A stretch of 27,515 bases of DNA from an uncultured Lachnospiraceae bacterium (GTDB taxonomy: Bacteria > Bacillota > Clostridia > Lachnospirales > Lachnospiraceae), in NCBI GenBank assembly GCA_902782715.1, contig CACZOG010000268.1:1-27515 (forward strand), given 5' to 3'. The translations under genes and the position numbers were made by a program. The first letter of the stretch is position 1. Each line of letters begins with the position of its first letter. Below, piece by piece: positions 6,860 through 14,655 of this stretch. Under the pieces are notes generated by a model, which was not told the DNA's origin, searched no databases, and saw nothing but the letters and a program-made list of their open reading frames with translations.

Positions 6860-8221
6860 TTACAGTTTCACAAGGAAATTGCTTAAAAGAATGATAATCA
6901 TGCAAACGGGGCAGATGACCAGAATCATTACCTTATAAAGGCCTTTGGCACCGAATTTCTTCTCACCGTTAAGTACCTCATCCTCAATGTATTTGGTCTT
7001 GACGAAATACCCTATAAGGATGCATGTTAACAGCGAAACTACAGGCATTATCACATTGTTCGAAATGAAATCATAGAAGTCAAGGAACTGATATCCGAAA
7101 ATCGTCACTTTATCCCAGATACTGTATCCGAATACTGAAGTCATGCCCACGATGATAACAAATGCGAAACATATAAGCGTTCCATAATATCTGTTAATTT
7201 TGGTTTTCTCGCATATAATCGATACGATGGTCTCAAGCAGTGAAATCGATGATGTAAGTGCAGCAAGCGCTACAAGGAAGAAGAAAAACGTTCCCACAAC
7301 CTGTCCGCCCTTCATGGTCTTAAACACATTCGGAAGCGTAATAAACATGAGGCTGGGACCTTTGCCGAGCGCTGCGGGATCTCCGCCAGAAAATGCGAAA
7401 ACCGCAGGAATGATAATCATGCCCGCAAGAAAAGCAACAGCCGTATCGAATATTTCAATCTGTCTTACAGAACCTTCAAGCGAATCTTCTTTTCTCATGT
7501 AAGAACCGTATGTAACCATAATACCCATGGCAAGCGACATCGAATAGAAAAGCTGTCCCATGGCTGCAACTAGGGTTTTTAAGAATGTCGTAAACGTAAA
7601 TCCCTTAAAATTCGGAAGAACATAGTATTTCACACCCGAAAGCGCGCCGGGAATCGTAAGCGTGTAAACCGCTATGCCTACAATTAAAACAAGCAGAACG
7701 GGCATCAGTATCCTACTCATCATTTCAATGCCCTTTTGTACGCCAAGAATAACAACTATTGCCGTTAAAAGCGCGAAAGCAATAAAGAATATTGTGGGCT
7801 GTTTCCAGTCTCCGATAAATCCTGTGAAGAATTCTCCGTCATCGGCAACCGTTTTGCCGTAACCCGTTGCAAAAATAGCAAGGAATTTAAGTACCCATCC
7901 GCCTATAACACAGTAATACGGGGTAATGATAAAAGGAACAACCGCAGCTATGGGGCCAAGAAATGCAAATCTTTTGTCTACATCCTTATACGCTCCTATA
8001 ACCGACTTTCCCGTTTTACGTCCGATACCGATTTCGGTAATCATAAGGGAAAAACCGAATGTTACGGCCAGTATCAGATACACAAGCAGAAAAATGCCTC
8101 CGCCGTATTTAGCCGCAAGATACGGAAATCTCCAGATATTTCCAAGGCCGACGGCAGAGCCTGCTGCCGCAAAAATAAAGCCTAATTTACTTCCAAAACC
8201 TTCTTTTTTCATTTTATCCAT
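6860..8221 (-). CDS. Sodium-dependent transporter, NSS (neurotransmitter:sodium symporter) family
   Basis: A 453-residue membrane protein with about eleven membrane segments, the usual number for bacterial NSS proteins. The first segment carries the family hallmark AAAGSAVGLGNIWRFPY, which forms sodium and substrate sites, followed by GGGIFLLVYLI. Such symporters import amino acids or related amines with sodium; the exact substrate cannot be read from sequence. The ATG at 8221 follows GGAAG. It has its own promoter at 8263-8291 and ends at a shared terminator, so it is probably a single-gene unit. Its place between the ABC exporter and the peptidase-like gene need not mean a shared pathway. 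Confidence 0.93.
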   Translation of the reverse strand: MDKMKKEGFGSKLGFIFAAAGSAVGLGNIWRFPYLAAKYGGGIFLLVYLILAVTFGFSLMITEIGIGRKTGKSVIGAYKDVDKRFAFLGPIAAVVPFIITPYYCVIGGWVLKFLAIFATGYGKTVADDGEFFTGFIGDWKQPTIFFIAFALLTAIVVILGVQKGIEMMSRILMPVLLVLIVGIAVYTLTIPGALSGVKYYVLPNFKGFTFTTFLKTLVAAMGQLFYSMSLAMGIMVTYGSYMRKEDSLEGSVRQIEIFDTAVAFLAGMIIIPAVFAFSGGDPAALGKGPSLMFITLPNVFKTMKGGQVVGTFFFFLVALAALTSSISLLETIVSIICEKTKINRYYGTLICFAFVIIVGMTSVFGYSIWDKVTIFGYQFLDFYDFISNNVIMPVVSLLTCILIGYFVKTKYIEDEVLNGEKKFGAKGLYKVMILVICPVCMIIILLSNFLVKL

Positions 8222-8262
8222 ATTAATTATCTTCCAAGATTTATTAATTAAACACGCCTTTT

Positions 8263-8291
8263 ATTTTATCCCTTAACGTGTTAAAAGTCAA
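8263..8291 (-). promoter_or_regulatory. Sigma-A-type promoter of the NSS transporter
   Basis: On the minus strand there is a -35 TTGACT (8291-8286), a 17-base spacer and a -10 TAAAAT (8268-8263). The -10 is about 41 bases before the ATG at 8221. Two mismatches from consensus in total with ideal spacing. A partial inverted repeat (TTAACACGTTAA) lies within the spacer and could be an operator. Confidence 0.65.
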
Positions 8292-8324
8292 AACGTAAGC
8301 GGCTATCAAAAGAGCCTCAGGCAA

Positions 8325-10103
8325 TTAAAAATCCCTGATCAGTTTGTCTATCTCAATGTCATCAAGAACCGCTAATTTCTTGTCTTTTATCTCATATACT
8401 CTGTTGCATATTGTAAGAACGGTAGGCCTGTGGGTTGTGACTATGCATGTTCTCGGGTATTCATCCTTCATAATGTTCTTAAGAAGTTTCCTCTCCGTTT
8501 TGACATCCAGTGCGCTGGTGGCTTCGTCAAGCAGAAGAATCGGTGATTTTCTTATTATTGCCCTGGCTATTGACAGTCTTTGAGCCTGACCTTCCGAGAA
8601 ACCGCCTCCGCGTTCTTTTATTTCACTGTTTATTCCGTCGGGAAGCTTCTCAACAAATTCCCATGCGCATGCCATCTTTAACGCATCGATAATCTCCTCA
8701 TCCGTCGCATCCGGCTTAACGCTTCTCATGTTATATGCAATTGTTCCGGAGAATAATGTATTTCCCTGAGGCACGTATGAAAAAATCTTTCTTGCCGAGG
8801 GATCCAGTGAAAGAAATTCCTTCGCTTTGCTCTCATCTTCTCCGTTATATAACGTCGCTTTGCCTTCTTTGGTAAAGATTAACGAAAGAATAATTCTTAA
8901 CATCGTTGTTTTTCCTTCGCCGGAAGGACCGACAAGCGCTACTATTTCATGAGGATGTGCGCACATTGACGCATTTTCGAAAACGTTTTCGTTTCCTGTT
9001 TTGTATTTGTACGTTATATCGGATATGTTAAGACTGATACCCTCGTCTTTATACTTTTCCATAAAGGCTTTTGCCGCATCATCGTTTGAATAGTCTTCTC
9101 TGGGCATTTCAACGATATCCATAAGTCTTCCTGCCGAAGTGGTAAGGCTTATGATAGACGGAATAACCGATGTAAGATTGTTCAAAGCACCCGTCAGCGA
9201 ACCGGACAGTCCCAGAAACATCGTCATGGTACCGTAAGATATTGCTCCGCTCCACACTCTGTAAATTCCCCATCCGTATGAAGAATATGAAACAAGCATT
9301 CCGACGGTTGTAAAGAGAATCGAGGTCCATATGGACATTCTTTGAAATTCCAGTCTCATGGAGATATATTCTTTCTGAATGTTTTTCAGATTCTGAACAT
9401 AAAGCTTAATCAGATCGAATGCTTTGATTGTCTGAATATTCGAAAAAGCCTCCTGGTTAAATCCGGTCATTTTGGCGCTCATCGCAGCGCTTCGTTCGTT
9501 GTTTTTAACCATTCGTCTCATGAGTGTTCTGGATAAAATAAAAGATACCGGGAGTCCTAAAAATGCAAAAATCGCGAACGACGGATCGAAATAAATAATC
9601 ATTGCAAAAGCAGATACAAACCTGCATACATAAATAATAATGTTGGGCAGGAAATTAAGTACACCGTTTGATATATTGCTTGCATCCGAGCTCCATCTTG
9701 TAAGCAGATCGCCCGTGTGATAAGAGGTTAACGATTCCCAGTCCGTAACAAGTATCTTTGAGAAAATGTCCGACTTGATTTCAGCATCAACTTTCATGCT
9801 TATCCATGATGATACATATGAGGTAACCTGGGTGAAAAACATCGACACGATATTAAAGACTATCATCATTACGAAGTATTTAACCACTTCTCCTGTTTTG
9901 TGCCCTGTGATGATATCTACCAGATCTCTGGATATAAGGCCCAAAAACAGCGATACTCCGATTCCCGACAATCCCAGAACCGTATAAAAAAGCATATGCC
10001 AAAAATAATGCTTTGCATAACCGTAAATCCATTTGGCCTGCAAACGCATCGATTTCAATCTTCCGGCTTTTATTCTGTCAATATAAAACCCTATTTTTGA
10101 CAT
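8325..10103 (-). CDS. ABC transporter, fused permease and ATPase (exporter type)
   Basis: A 592-residue half-transporter. The membrane domain spans about residues 30-330 with around six helices. The ATPase domain follows: Walker A GPSGEGKT (392-399), Q-loop Gln446, signature FSEGQ (502-506), Walker B ILLLDEA (522-528) and H-loop His558. The signature departs from LSGGQ but keeps the essential Ser and Gly. It probably works as a homodimer exporting a lipid, peptide or protein. There is no N-terminal C39 peptidase domain, so leader cleavage would need a separate protease. The start at 10103 follows GGGGAG. It lies just after the 142-residue leader-bearing protein, separated by a terminator, which makes that protein its most obvious possible substrate. 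Confidence 0.9.
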   Translation of the reverse strand: MSKIGFYIDRIKAGRLKSMRLQAKWIYGYAKHYFWHMLFYTVLGLSGIGVSLFLGLISRDLVDIITGHKTGEVVKYFVMMIVFNIVSMFFTQVTSYVSSWISMKVDAEIKSDIFSKILVTDWESLTSYHTGDLLTRWSSDASNISNGVLNFLPNIIIYVCRFVSAFAMIIYFDPSFAIFAFLGLPVSFILSRTLMRRMVKNNERSAAMSAKMTGFNQEAFSNIQTIKAFDLIKLYVQNLKNIQKEYISMRLEFQRMSIWTSILFTTVGMLVSYSSYGWGIYRVWSGAISYGTMTMFLGLSGSLTGALNNLTSVIPSIISLTTSAGRLMDIVEMPREDYSNDDAAKAFMEKYKDEGISLNISDITYKYKTGNENVFENASMCAHPHEIVALVGPSGEGKTTMLRIILSLIFTKEGKATLYNGEDESKAKEFLSLDPSARKIFSYVPQGNTLFSGTIAYNMRSVKPDATDEEIIDALKMACAWEFVEKLPDGINSEIKERGGGFSEGQAQRLSIARAIIRKSPILLLDEATSALDVKTERKLLKNIMKDEYPRTCIVTTHRPTVLTICNRVYEIKDKKLAVLDDIEIDKLIRDF

Positions 10104-10164
10104 TTCGCTCCCCTGTGAACTGCATTTTTTAACTACTTAACTATATCAAAAAAACGAAAATAAA

Positions 10165-10188
10165 AAAACCCTATAAAAATAGGGTTTT
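10165..10188 (-). terminator. Intrinsic terminator after the 142-residue protein gene
   Basis: A 10-base perfect stem (AAAACCCTAT at 10165-10174, ATAGGGTTTT at 10179-10188) with a 4-base loop. On the minus strand a run of T follows. It lies 23 bases after the stop of the leader-bearing protein and before the ABC gene, which would then depend on read-through or a weak promoter. Confidence 0.8.
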
Positions 10189-10210
10189 AAAATTAATAAA
10201 TTTTATTAAA

Positions 10211-10639
10211 TTACCATGTATGCTGGCTGCACTCATGGTTGCAAGACAAAGAATCAACGCTTATAACGGAAAGACCGGGTTCTGATTTAACTTTGAAATC
10301 CGAGAGACCTGCATTGTCGGATGCATTGTGATGATAGGAACCGTTTGCTACGCCGAATTGAATCGTCAATACGCTGGTTCCGTCACCGCTGATTGTTGCT
10401 GCCATACTGTCGCAATAAGTTACAGGCTGGTTAAATACAATCTGAAGTTCTCTTCCTGTACTGTGATGTCCATCGGTAGCTTCATGTCTTCCGTCAACAT
10501 GGATTACGTAATAATCCATTCCTTCTGCGGGTTTCTGTGCAACATATCCTGTGTATGTGTAGCAATCTCCGCTTCCTGCATAAACACCTTCTGCCAATTC
10601 TTCGTTAAGTAATACTACAGGTTTTTCATAGTTTCTCAT
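10211..10639 (-). CDS. Leader-bearing Cys/His-rich protein, candidate precursor or secreted substrate
   Basis: A 142-residue protein with no membrane segment or Sec signal. The first 24 residues (MRNYEKPVVLLNEELAEG then VYAGSG) look like a cleavable leader: charged start, an LNEEL element like double-glycine leaders, and a small-residue site. From memory, similar N-termini occur on many small Lachnospiraceae proteins; this was not checked. The rest (25-142) is predicted beta-rich by its alternating pattern, with Cys26, Cys76, Cys133 and Cys137 and many His. FNQPVTY (69-75) and GDGTSVLTIQF (85-95) recall a beta-sandwich such as CBM2. The ATG at 10639 follows GGGAG by seven bases. Its own near-consensus promoter and strong terminator suggest high, independent expression. 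Function unknown. Confidence 0.75.
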   Translation of the reverse strand: MRNYEKPVVLLNEELAEGVYAGSGDCYTYTGYVAQKPAEGMDYYVIHVDGRHEATDGHHSTGRELQIVFNQPVTYCDSMAATISGDGTSVLTIQFGVANGSYHHNASDNAGLSDFKVKSEPGLSVISVDSLSCNHECSQHTW

Positions 10640-10707
10640 GGTTTTTCTCCCTTTTTAACTATATACTGAGAACACATAATTTCATAATATCCTCAAATTA
10701 CCACCAT

Positions 10708-10736
10708 ATTATATAGTAATCGATTTCAAAAAGCAA
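10708..10736 (-). promoter_or_regulatory. Sigma-A-type promoter of the leader-bearing protein gene
   Basis: On the minus strand: -35 TTGCTT (10736-10731), a 17-base spacer, and a perfect -10 TATAAT (10713-10708). The start codon is at 10639, so the transcript has an untranslated leader of roughly 60 bases. This is among the best promoters in the window. Confidence 0.75.
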
Positions 10737-10769
10737 TAAAAATTAAAGCTGTTTCATAGCATTTTATCG

Positions 10770-11867
10770 TTATTTCGTGTTGTCCCGGGACTGTCCGATT
10801 TCATGTAAAAAAGCGCTCCATTTTTCGCAGATTTCTTTTGAATCAAAATTGCGGACATAAATGTTTGCGGCTCGGGACATTTCTTCTCTCTTCGCCTGAT
10901 TATCCATGAGGATTCCCATCTTTTCGGCGAGATCATCGATATTCTCATTCTCGGCCACAAGTCCGGTTTTATTATCAACTATCAGTTCGCCGACACCCGC
11001 TTTGCATCCGAAAGCAACACAGGGAAGTCCGTACGACATGGCCTCAAGAATGACCATGGGAAATCCCTCATTTCTTGAAGGAAGAACATACAGAGATGCC
11101 TTTTCGTAAAGCTGTCCGATTTCATCGACAAATCCGGTCATCTCGACATTTTTTATGTTCTCATTTTTGATTAAATCGTTCAGGGAATCTTTTTCCTCTC
11201 CGTCCCCGGCTATAACCAGTTTCCAGTCTTCCCTGCCTTCAGATACTTTCTTCCATGCTTTAAGAAGCATGTCGTATCCCTTTAGGTATGTAAGTCTTCC
11301 AATCGAGATGACAGTTTTTTCACGGTTTTCGTAATTGTCGTAAATCTCAAACGGCGAAGGATTGTAAATGGTATAAACCCTGTTTCCGATTTTGGTGTTT
11401 TTCCTGTAATATTCCCTGTCTTCCTCGGAAAGAACCACAAGCGCATCGGCTTTTTTGCATACAATTTTCCTTGCGATTTTTCGAAGAGTTTTATAATACA
11501 TGAAATTATAAAAGAAATTAAAATGTTCCCAGCCAATCCATTTTATTTCTCTGTGTTTCTTTCTGGCAAAATAAGTATAAAGGCCGAGAATAATATCCAC
11601 ATCAACCCAGTAATCGGGCTTTTCGGTTTCCATTATCTCTGAAAGATCTTTAATGTTCTTACGGATTTTTTTGGAAAATCCTTCGGCTTCCATGTATATT
11701 GTTTTAATTCTTTCATCAAGAGGATAATGACTTCTCTTCTCTCCGCACATGCTTACAATCGTTACATCGAAGCCTTTTTTCGCAAGTCCGGATGCAACAA
11801 GACAGAGTACTCTCTCTGTGCCGCCGGCTCTGTCGATTCCTCCGCTGAAAAAAACTGTTTTATTCAT
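10770..11867 (-). CDS. GT4-family glycosyltransferase
   Basis: A 365-residue GT-B-fold enzyme. It begins MNKTVFFSGGIDRAGGTERV, the usual acceptor-side nucleotide loop. It also has SIGRLTYLKGYDMLLKAW (start of the C-terminal domain) and SRNEGFPMVILEAMSYGLP, the EX7E donor-binding motif of retaining GT4 enzymes. It transfers a sugar from a nucleotide donor; donor and acceptor are not readable. The ATG at 11867 has AAAGGTG upstream and overlaps the flippase-fusion stop by eight bases (ATGAATAA), so the two are coupled. A TTG at 11891 is rejected. It is the last gene of the long polysaccharide run; only a weak hairpin near 10750-10765 follows. Confidence 0.9.
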   Translation of the reverse strand: MNKTVFFSGGIDRAGGTERVLCLVASGLAKKGFDVTIVSMCGEKRSHYPLDERIKTIYMEAEGFSKKIRKNIKDLSEIMETEKPDYWVDVDIILGLYTYFARKKHREIKWIGWEHFNFFYNFMYYKTLRKIARKIVCKKADALVVLSEEDREYYRKNTKIGNRVYTIYNPSPFEIYDNYENREKTVISIGRLTYLKGYDMLLKAWKKVSEGREDWKLVIAGDGEEKDSLNDLIKNENIKNVEMTGFVDEIGQLYEKASLYVLPSRNEGFPMVILEAMSYGLPCVAFGCKAGVGELIVDNKTGLVAENENIDDLAEKMGILMDNQAKREEMSRAANIYVRNFDSKEICEKWSAFLHEIGQSRDNTK

Positions 11868-14640
11868 TGGATTTATCACCTTTTGTTTCAAAAAGATTCA
11901 TATTCTTAACGAGTTCACTCCGCTTGGCAGCTTTTCTGTAAAGCTGTCTTCCGGAGATTCCTCCCCTGACCTTTTTATTGTTATTTACAAATTTTATATA
12001 CGTTGCTGTCCATAAAACAGGCCATATAACAAACACTTTTCCGGCCTTCGGGAAGTTTAAATGCATCTGATGATGGAATTCCCTGACATAATCCGAAAAG
12101 CCTTTGCCGCGAAGAACAACCATACGGTCATTCTCCATTTTGCCGAAGTCTCCCGCATTCATTACATCCGCCATAAAAGAATCCGCATCCGTATCATCGG
12201 ATATATTCATCCATCCGACCTTTTTTTCATCAAGCGACAAATACTTAACGCATGCTTTCGTAACGATATCCGAGAAACCTTTTATTCCGCTTTCGTTTAC
12301 AAGCTTAAGATATTTCTCTTTCATTTCATCGGAAATATCCCTGTCAAAGAACAAAGCCCAGTCGCAAAGCAGTTTGAGGCCGAAGCCTTCGCGAAGGAAA
12401 TGCTGAAGCATATGCAAAAGAAGTTCATATGCGTGATAAGCATCATCAAGCATCGGAACTTTTATTCCCATGCACTCTCTTAAAACGATTTGATTCGCGC
12501 ACTCGGGAAGCCTTTCTTCGATATACGTATTAATCCTCCTGTCATCAAATGGTTCCGCAAGCATGGAATGAAGTTCTGCGACAACATTTTCATGTCTTAA
12601 TACGACATGATGAAGCGCAAGCTGTTTTTCCTCAACGATAAAACCTTTAGAAACAAGTATTTCAACAGCTTTTTCCAGATTGTCTTTTTCGGTAATAAGA
12701 ACATCGATGTCACTGCTTTTTCTTAATTCGGGAACGGGATAAAAAGAAGCTGTTGCCGAACCTTTAAGGATGCATGCTTCGATCTGACTGTCTCTTAAAG
12801 TATCGATAATGCTCTTCCCTTCATACAGATATCTGTAATTCTTTTCAACTATTCCGCGCGCCTCTTTCGTAACGGAAGCTTTAATTTCTTCTTTCAGATT
12901 TTCATCGGCTTCGCATAAATCGTATAAGAAAGGAAGAACGCTGTGTTTTCTTGCATAATCGATAAATTCTTCTTCATCGATTCCTTTTTCCGGACATTCT
13001 TTTGATATGACAAATTCCTCATCGGCTTTTTCGTCAAATGCCGCATTTACGGCTTTTATAAGAATTTCCGCCCTGGGTGACAGTTCCTCTTTTTCACTGT
13101 CTTTCATCTTTCTTTTATTTAATATCGAAAGTCCTTTTTTCCAAAGGAATTTAAATTCTTTTGTATGAGAATAAAGAATCAGATATGCAATATTGGTTAT
13201 TGCAAAACATATAAGACTTTTAACTATTCCGCCGGGGAGTCCTTCCATCGGAATCCTTGCGCAAAGCATGTTTTCCGATAAGAACAAACCGGCCGTAACC
13301 AGCATATAGATTAAAAATCTTGCAAAGAATTTAAAACTATTTTCCTTAAGTCTGTATTTGTAGAATACGAAAGGCTCTATCCAGAGCGATGTTGCAACGC
13401 AGCTTATCAGAGTACCCAGGAATATTCCGAGAACGCCGTACAGTCTTCCTAAAATAATCGATACTGCAAGATTTATTACGGCTTCCGCAACGGACTTATA
13501 CCTGTCATACCAGAAAAGTCCCATGGAATCCCTGAAAACCAACGTCGGCTGACGCATTCCAAGGATGTAAAAGTTGATACATAAGATTAGCGTAATGTCT
13601 TTGGTGAACACATATTGCGATCCGAAACTGAATCCCACGAAACCGTCAAGAATCTGGAACATGCAGATAAAGCAGATTCCGAATATCCACTGTGCAAGGA
13701 AAAACGTGGATTCGTATATTTTCTTTATTCTCTCTTTTCCCTCAAGAACTCCGAGATTTCCGACACTTGCGGCGATGCCCTGGAACATCTGTGTGAGAAC
13801 CTGATTGACGGAACCTATCACAAGAAAATAATTCGAATAAATGCCGACGGCAACCGTGGATACAAGAGACGAAATCAGAAGGTTGTCGGTATTGTTTACA
13901 ACCACCTCTCCGATTTTGTGAAGAAGCATGGCCTTGATGTTTTTGGCTATATTATCCTTCTCATCTTTGGGAAGCTTAAGCGTGTTCTTCTCTTTAAGAT
14001 ACGGATACATTTTGTTGGCTTTGTAAGTAATAAGAATATTGCTTATAAGCGTACAGGTTATCATGATTATCAGATAAGCAAAGAAGTTTCTTGTAAGCGT
14101 TAAAAATACAATCTGAAGAATGGCAGACAAAGCCCACGAACCCGTCTGAATCGAAACGCTTATGTAGTTTTTCTGATGGGCATCTATGAGGGTTCTTTTA
14201 TATATTCCGACATAGGAAAGAACAGTATTTAAAAGAAACAGAATGTAAATCAGAATAAGATGGTCGACTTCGGGTTTGTTTTTAATGAGAATATCCATAA
14301 AAGGGATAACGCAGAGACCCGCTGCGGTAACAAAGAGCGCAACCAAATAATAAAATCTCTTATATAAGAGCATAAGAGATTTCTGTTTTTCCTTATCGCC
14401 TTCGGCAACCGGTTTGTATAAAGCAAAAGTTATTGCAGTACCCATTCCGAGTTCCGAAATCGAAAGGATATTTAAAATATTTCCGAAAAGCCCGTTTATT
14501 CCGACATAATCTTCGTTTAACGTATGGGTAAATACCACTCTTGCGGCATAACCAAGCAGAATTGCAATAATACGTGCCGTTATTGCAACTGAAGAATTGA
14601 TTGCGGAATATTCGGTTCTGCTTTTACTGTTTTTATCCAT
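11860..14640 (-). CDS. Wzx-type polysaccharide flippase fused to a NTP_transf_5-like nucleotidyltransferase
   Basis: A fusion of about 926 residues. Residues 15 to about 500 are a MOP-superfamily flippase with roughly 12-14 helices, the type that flips lipid-linked oligosaccharides across the membrane. After a charged linker (about 505-525), residues about 525-800 form a soluble domain with the nucleotidyltransferase signature: LKGSATASFYP and, six residues later, KSSDIDVLI, giving GS and DxD motifs (numbered from a GTG two codons upstream, 627-651). This fits the uncharacterised NTP_transf_5 family, known beside PqqD and HprK-like genes. A hydrophobic stretch lies near 867-885. No ribosome site separates ATG 14640 from the GTG at 14646. 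Upstream is a GT-C-like protein, downstream a GT4 enzyme with an 8-base overlap. Confidence 0.85.
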   Translation of the reverse strand: MDKNSKSRTEYSAINSSVAITARIIAILLGYAARVVFTHTLNEDYVGINGLFGNILNILSISELGMGTAITFALYKPVAEGDKEKQKSLMLLYKRFYYLVALFVTAAGLCVIPFMDILIKNKPEVDHLILIYILFLLNTVLSYVGIYKRTLIDAHQKNYISVSIQTGSWALSAILQIVFLTLTRNFFAYLIIMITCTLISNILITYKANKMYPYLKEKNTLKLPKDEKDNIAKNIKAMLLHKIGEVVVNNTDNLLISSLVSTVAVGIYSNYFLVIGSVNQVLTQMFQGIAASVGNLGVLEGKERIKKIYESTFFLAQWIFGICFICMFQILDGFVGFSFGSQYVFTKDITLILCINFYILGMRQPTLVFRDSMGLFWYDRYKSVAEAVINLAVSIILGRLYGVLGIFLGTLISCVATSLWIEPFVFYKYRLKENSFKFFARFLIYMLVTAGLFLSENMLCARIPMEGLPGGIVKSLICFAITNIAYLILYSHTKEFKFLWKKGLSILNKRKMKDSEKEELSPRAEILIKAVNAAFDEKADEEFVISKECPEKGIDEEEFIDYARKHSVLPFLYDLCEADENLKEEIKASVTKEARGIVEKNYRYLYEGKSIIDTLRDSQIEACILKGSATASFYPVPELRKSSDIDVLITEKDNLEKAVEILVSKGFIVEEKQLALHHVVLRHENVVAELHSMLAEPFDDRRINTYIEERLPECANQIVLRECMGIKVPMLDDAYHAYELLLHMLQHFLREGFGLKLLCDWALFFDRDISDEMKEKYLKLVNESGIKGFSDIVTKACVKYLSLDEKKVGWMNISDDTDADSFMADVMNAGDFGKMENDRMVVLRGKGFSDYVREFHHQMHLNFPKAGKVFVIWPVLWTATYIKFVNNNKKVRGGISGRQLYRKAAKRSELVKNMNLFETKGDKSNE

Positions 14641-14655
14641 ATTCACAAATAAAAT

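Noticed and set aside
8303..8324. Possible hairpin (GGCT/AGCC) after the ABC transporter stop
   Set aside because: Four-base stem, alternative pairing with GCC/GGC, and no T run; not a convincing terminator.
10211..10639. Reading the leader-bearing protein as a lanthipeptide or lasso precursor
   Set aside because: No cyclase, dehydratase, radical SAM or asparagine-synthetase-like enzyme is present, and the core is far larger than such peptides.
10742..10769. Possible terminator after the last GT4 gene
   Set aside because: The stem is short (GCT/AGC plus mismatched A-T pairs). T-rich sequence follows but the hairpin is too weak to list as a feature.
12061..14103. Several plus-strand open frames opposite the flippase fusion
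   Set aside because: All lie inside a well-supported minus-strand gene with motifs over its whole length; no ribosome sites or family features were seen.
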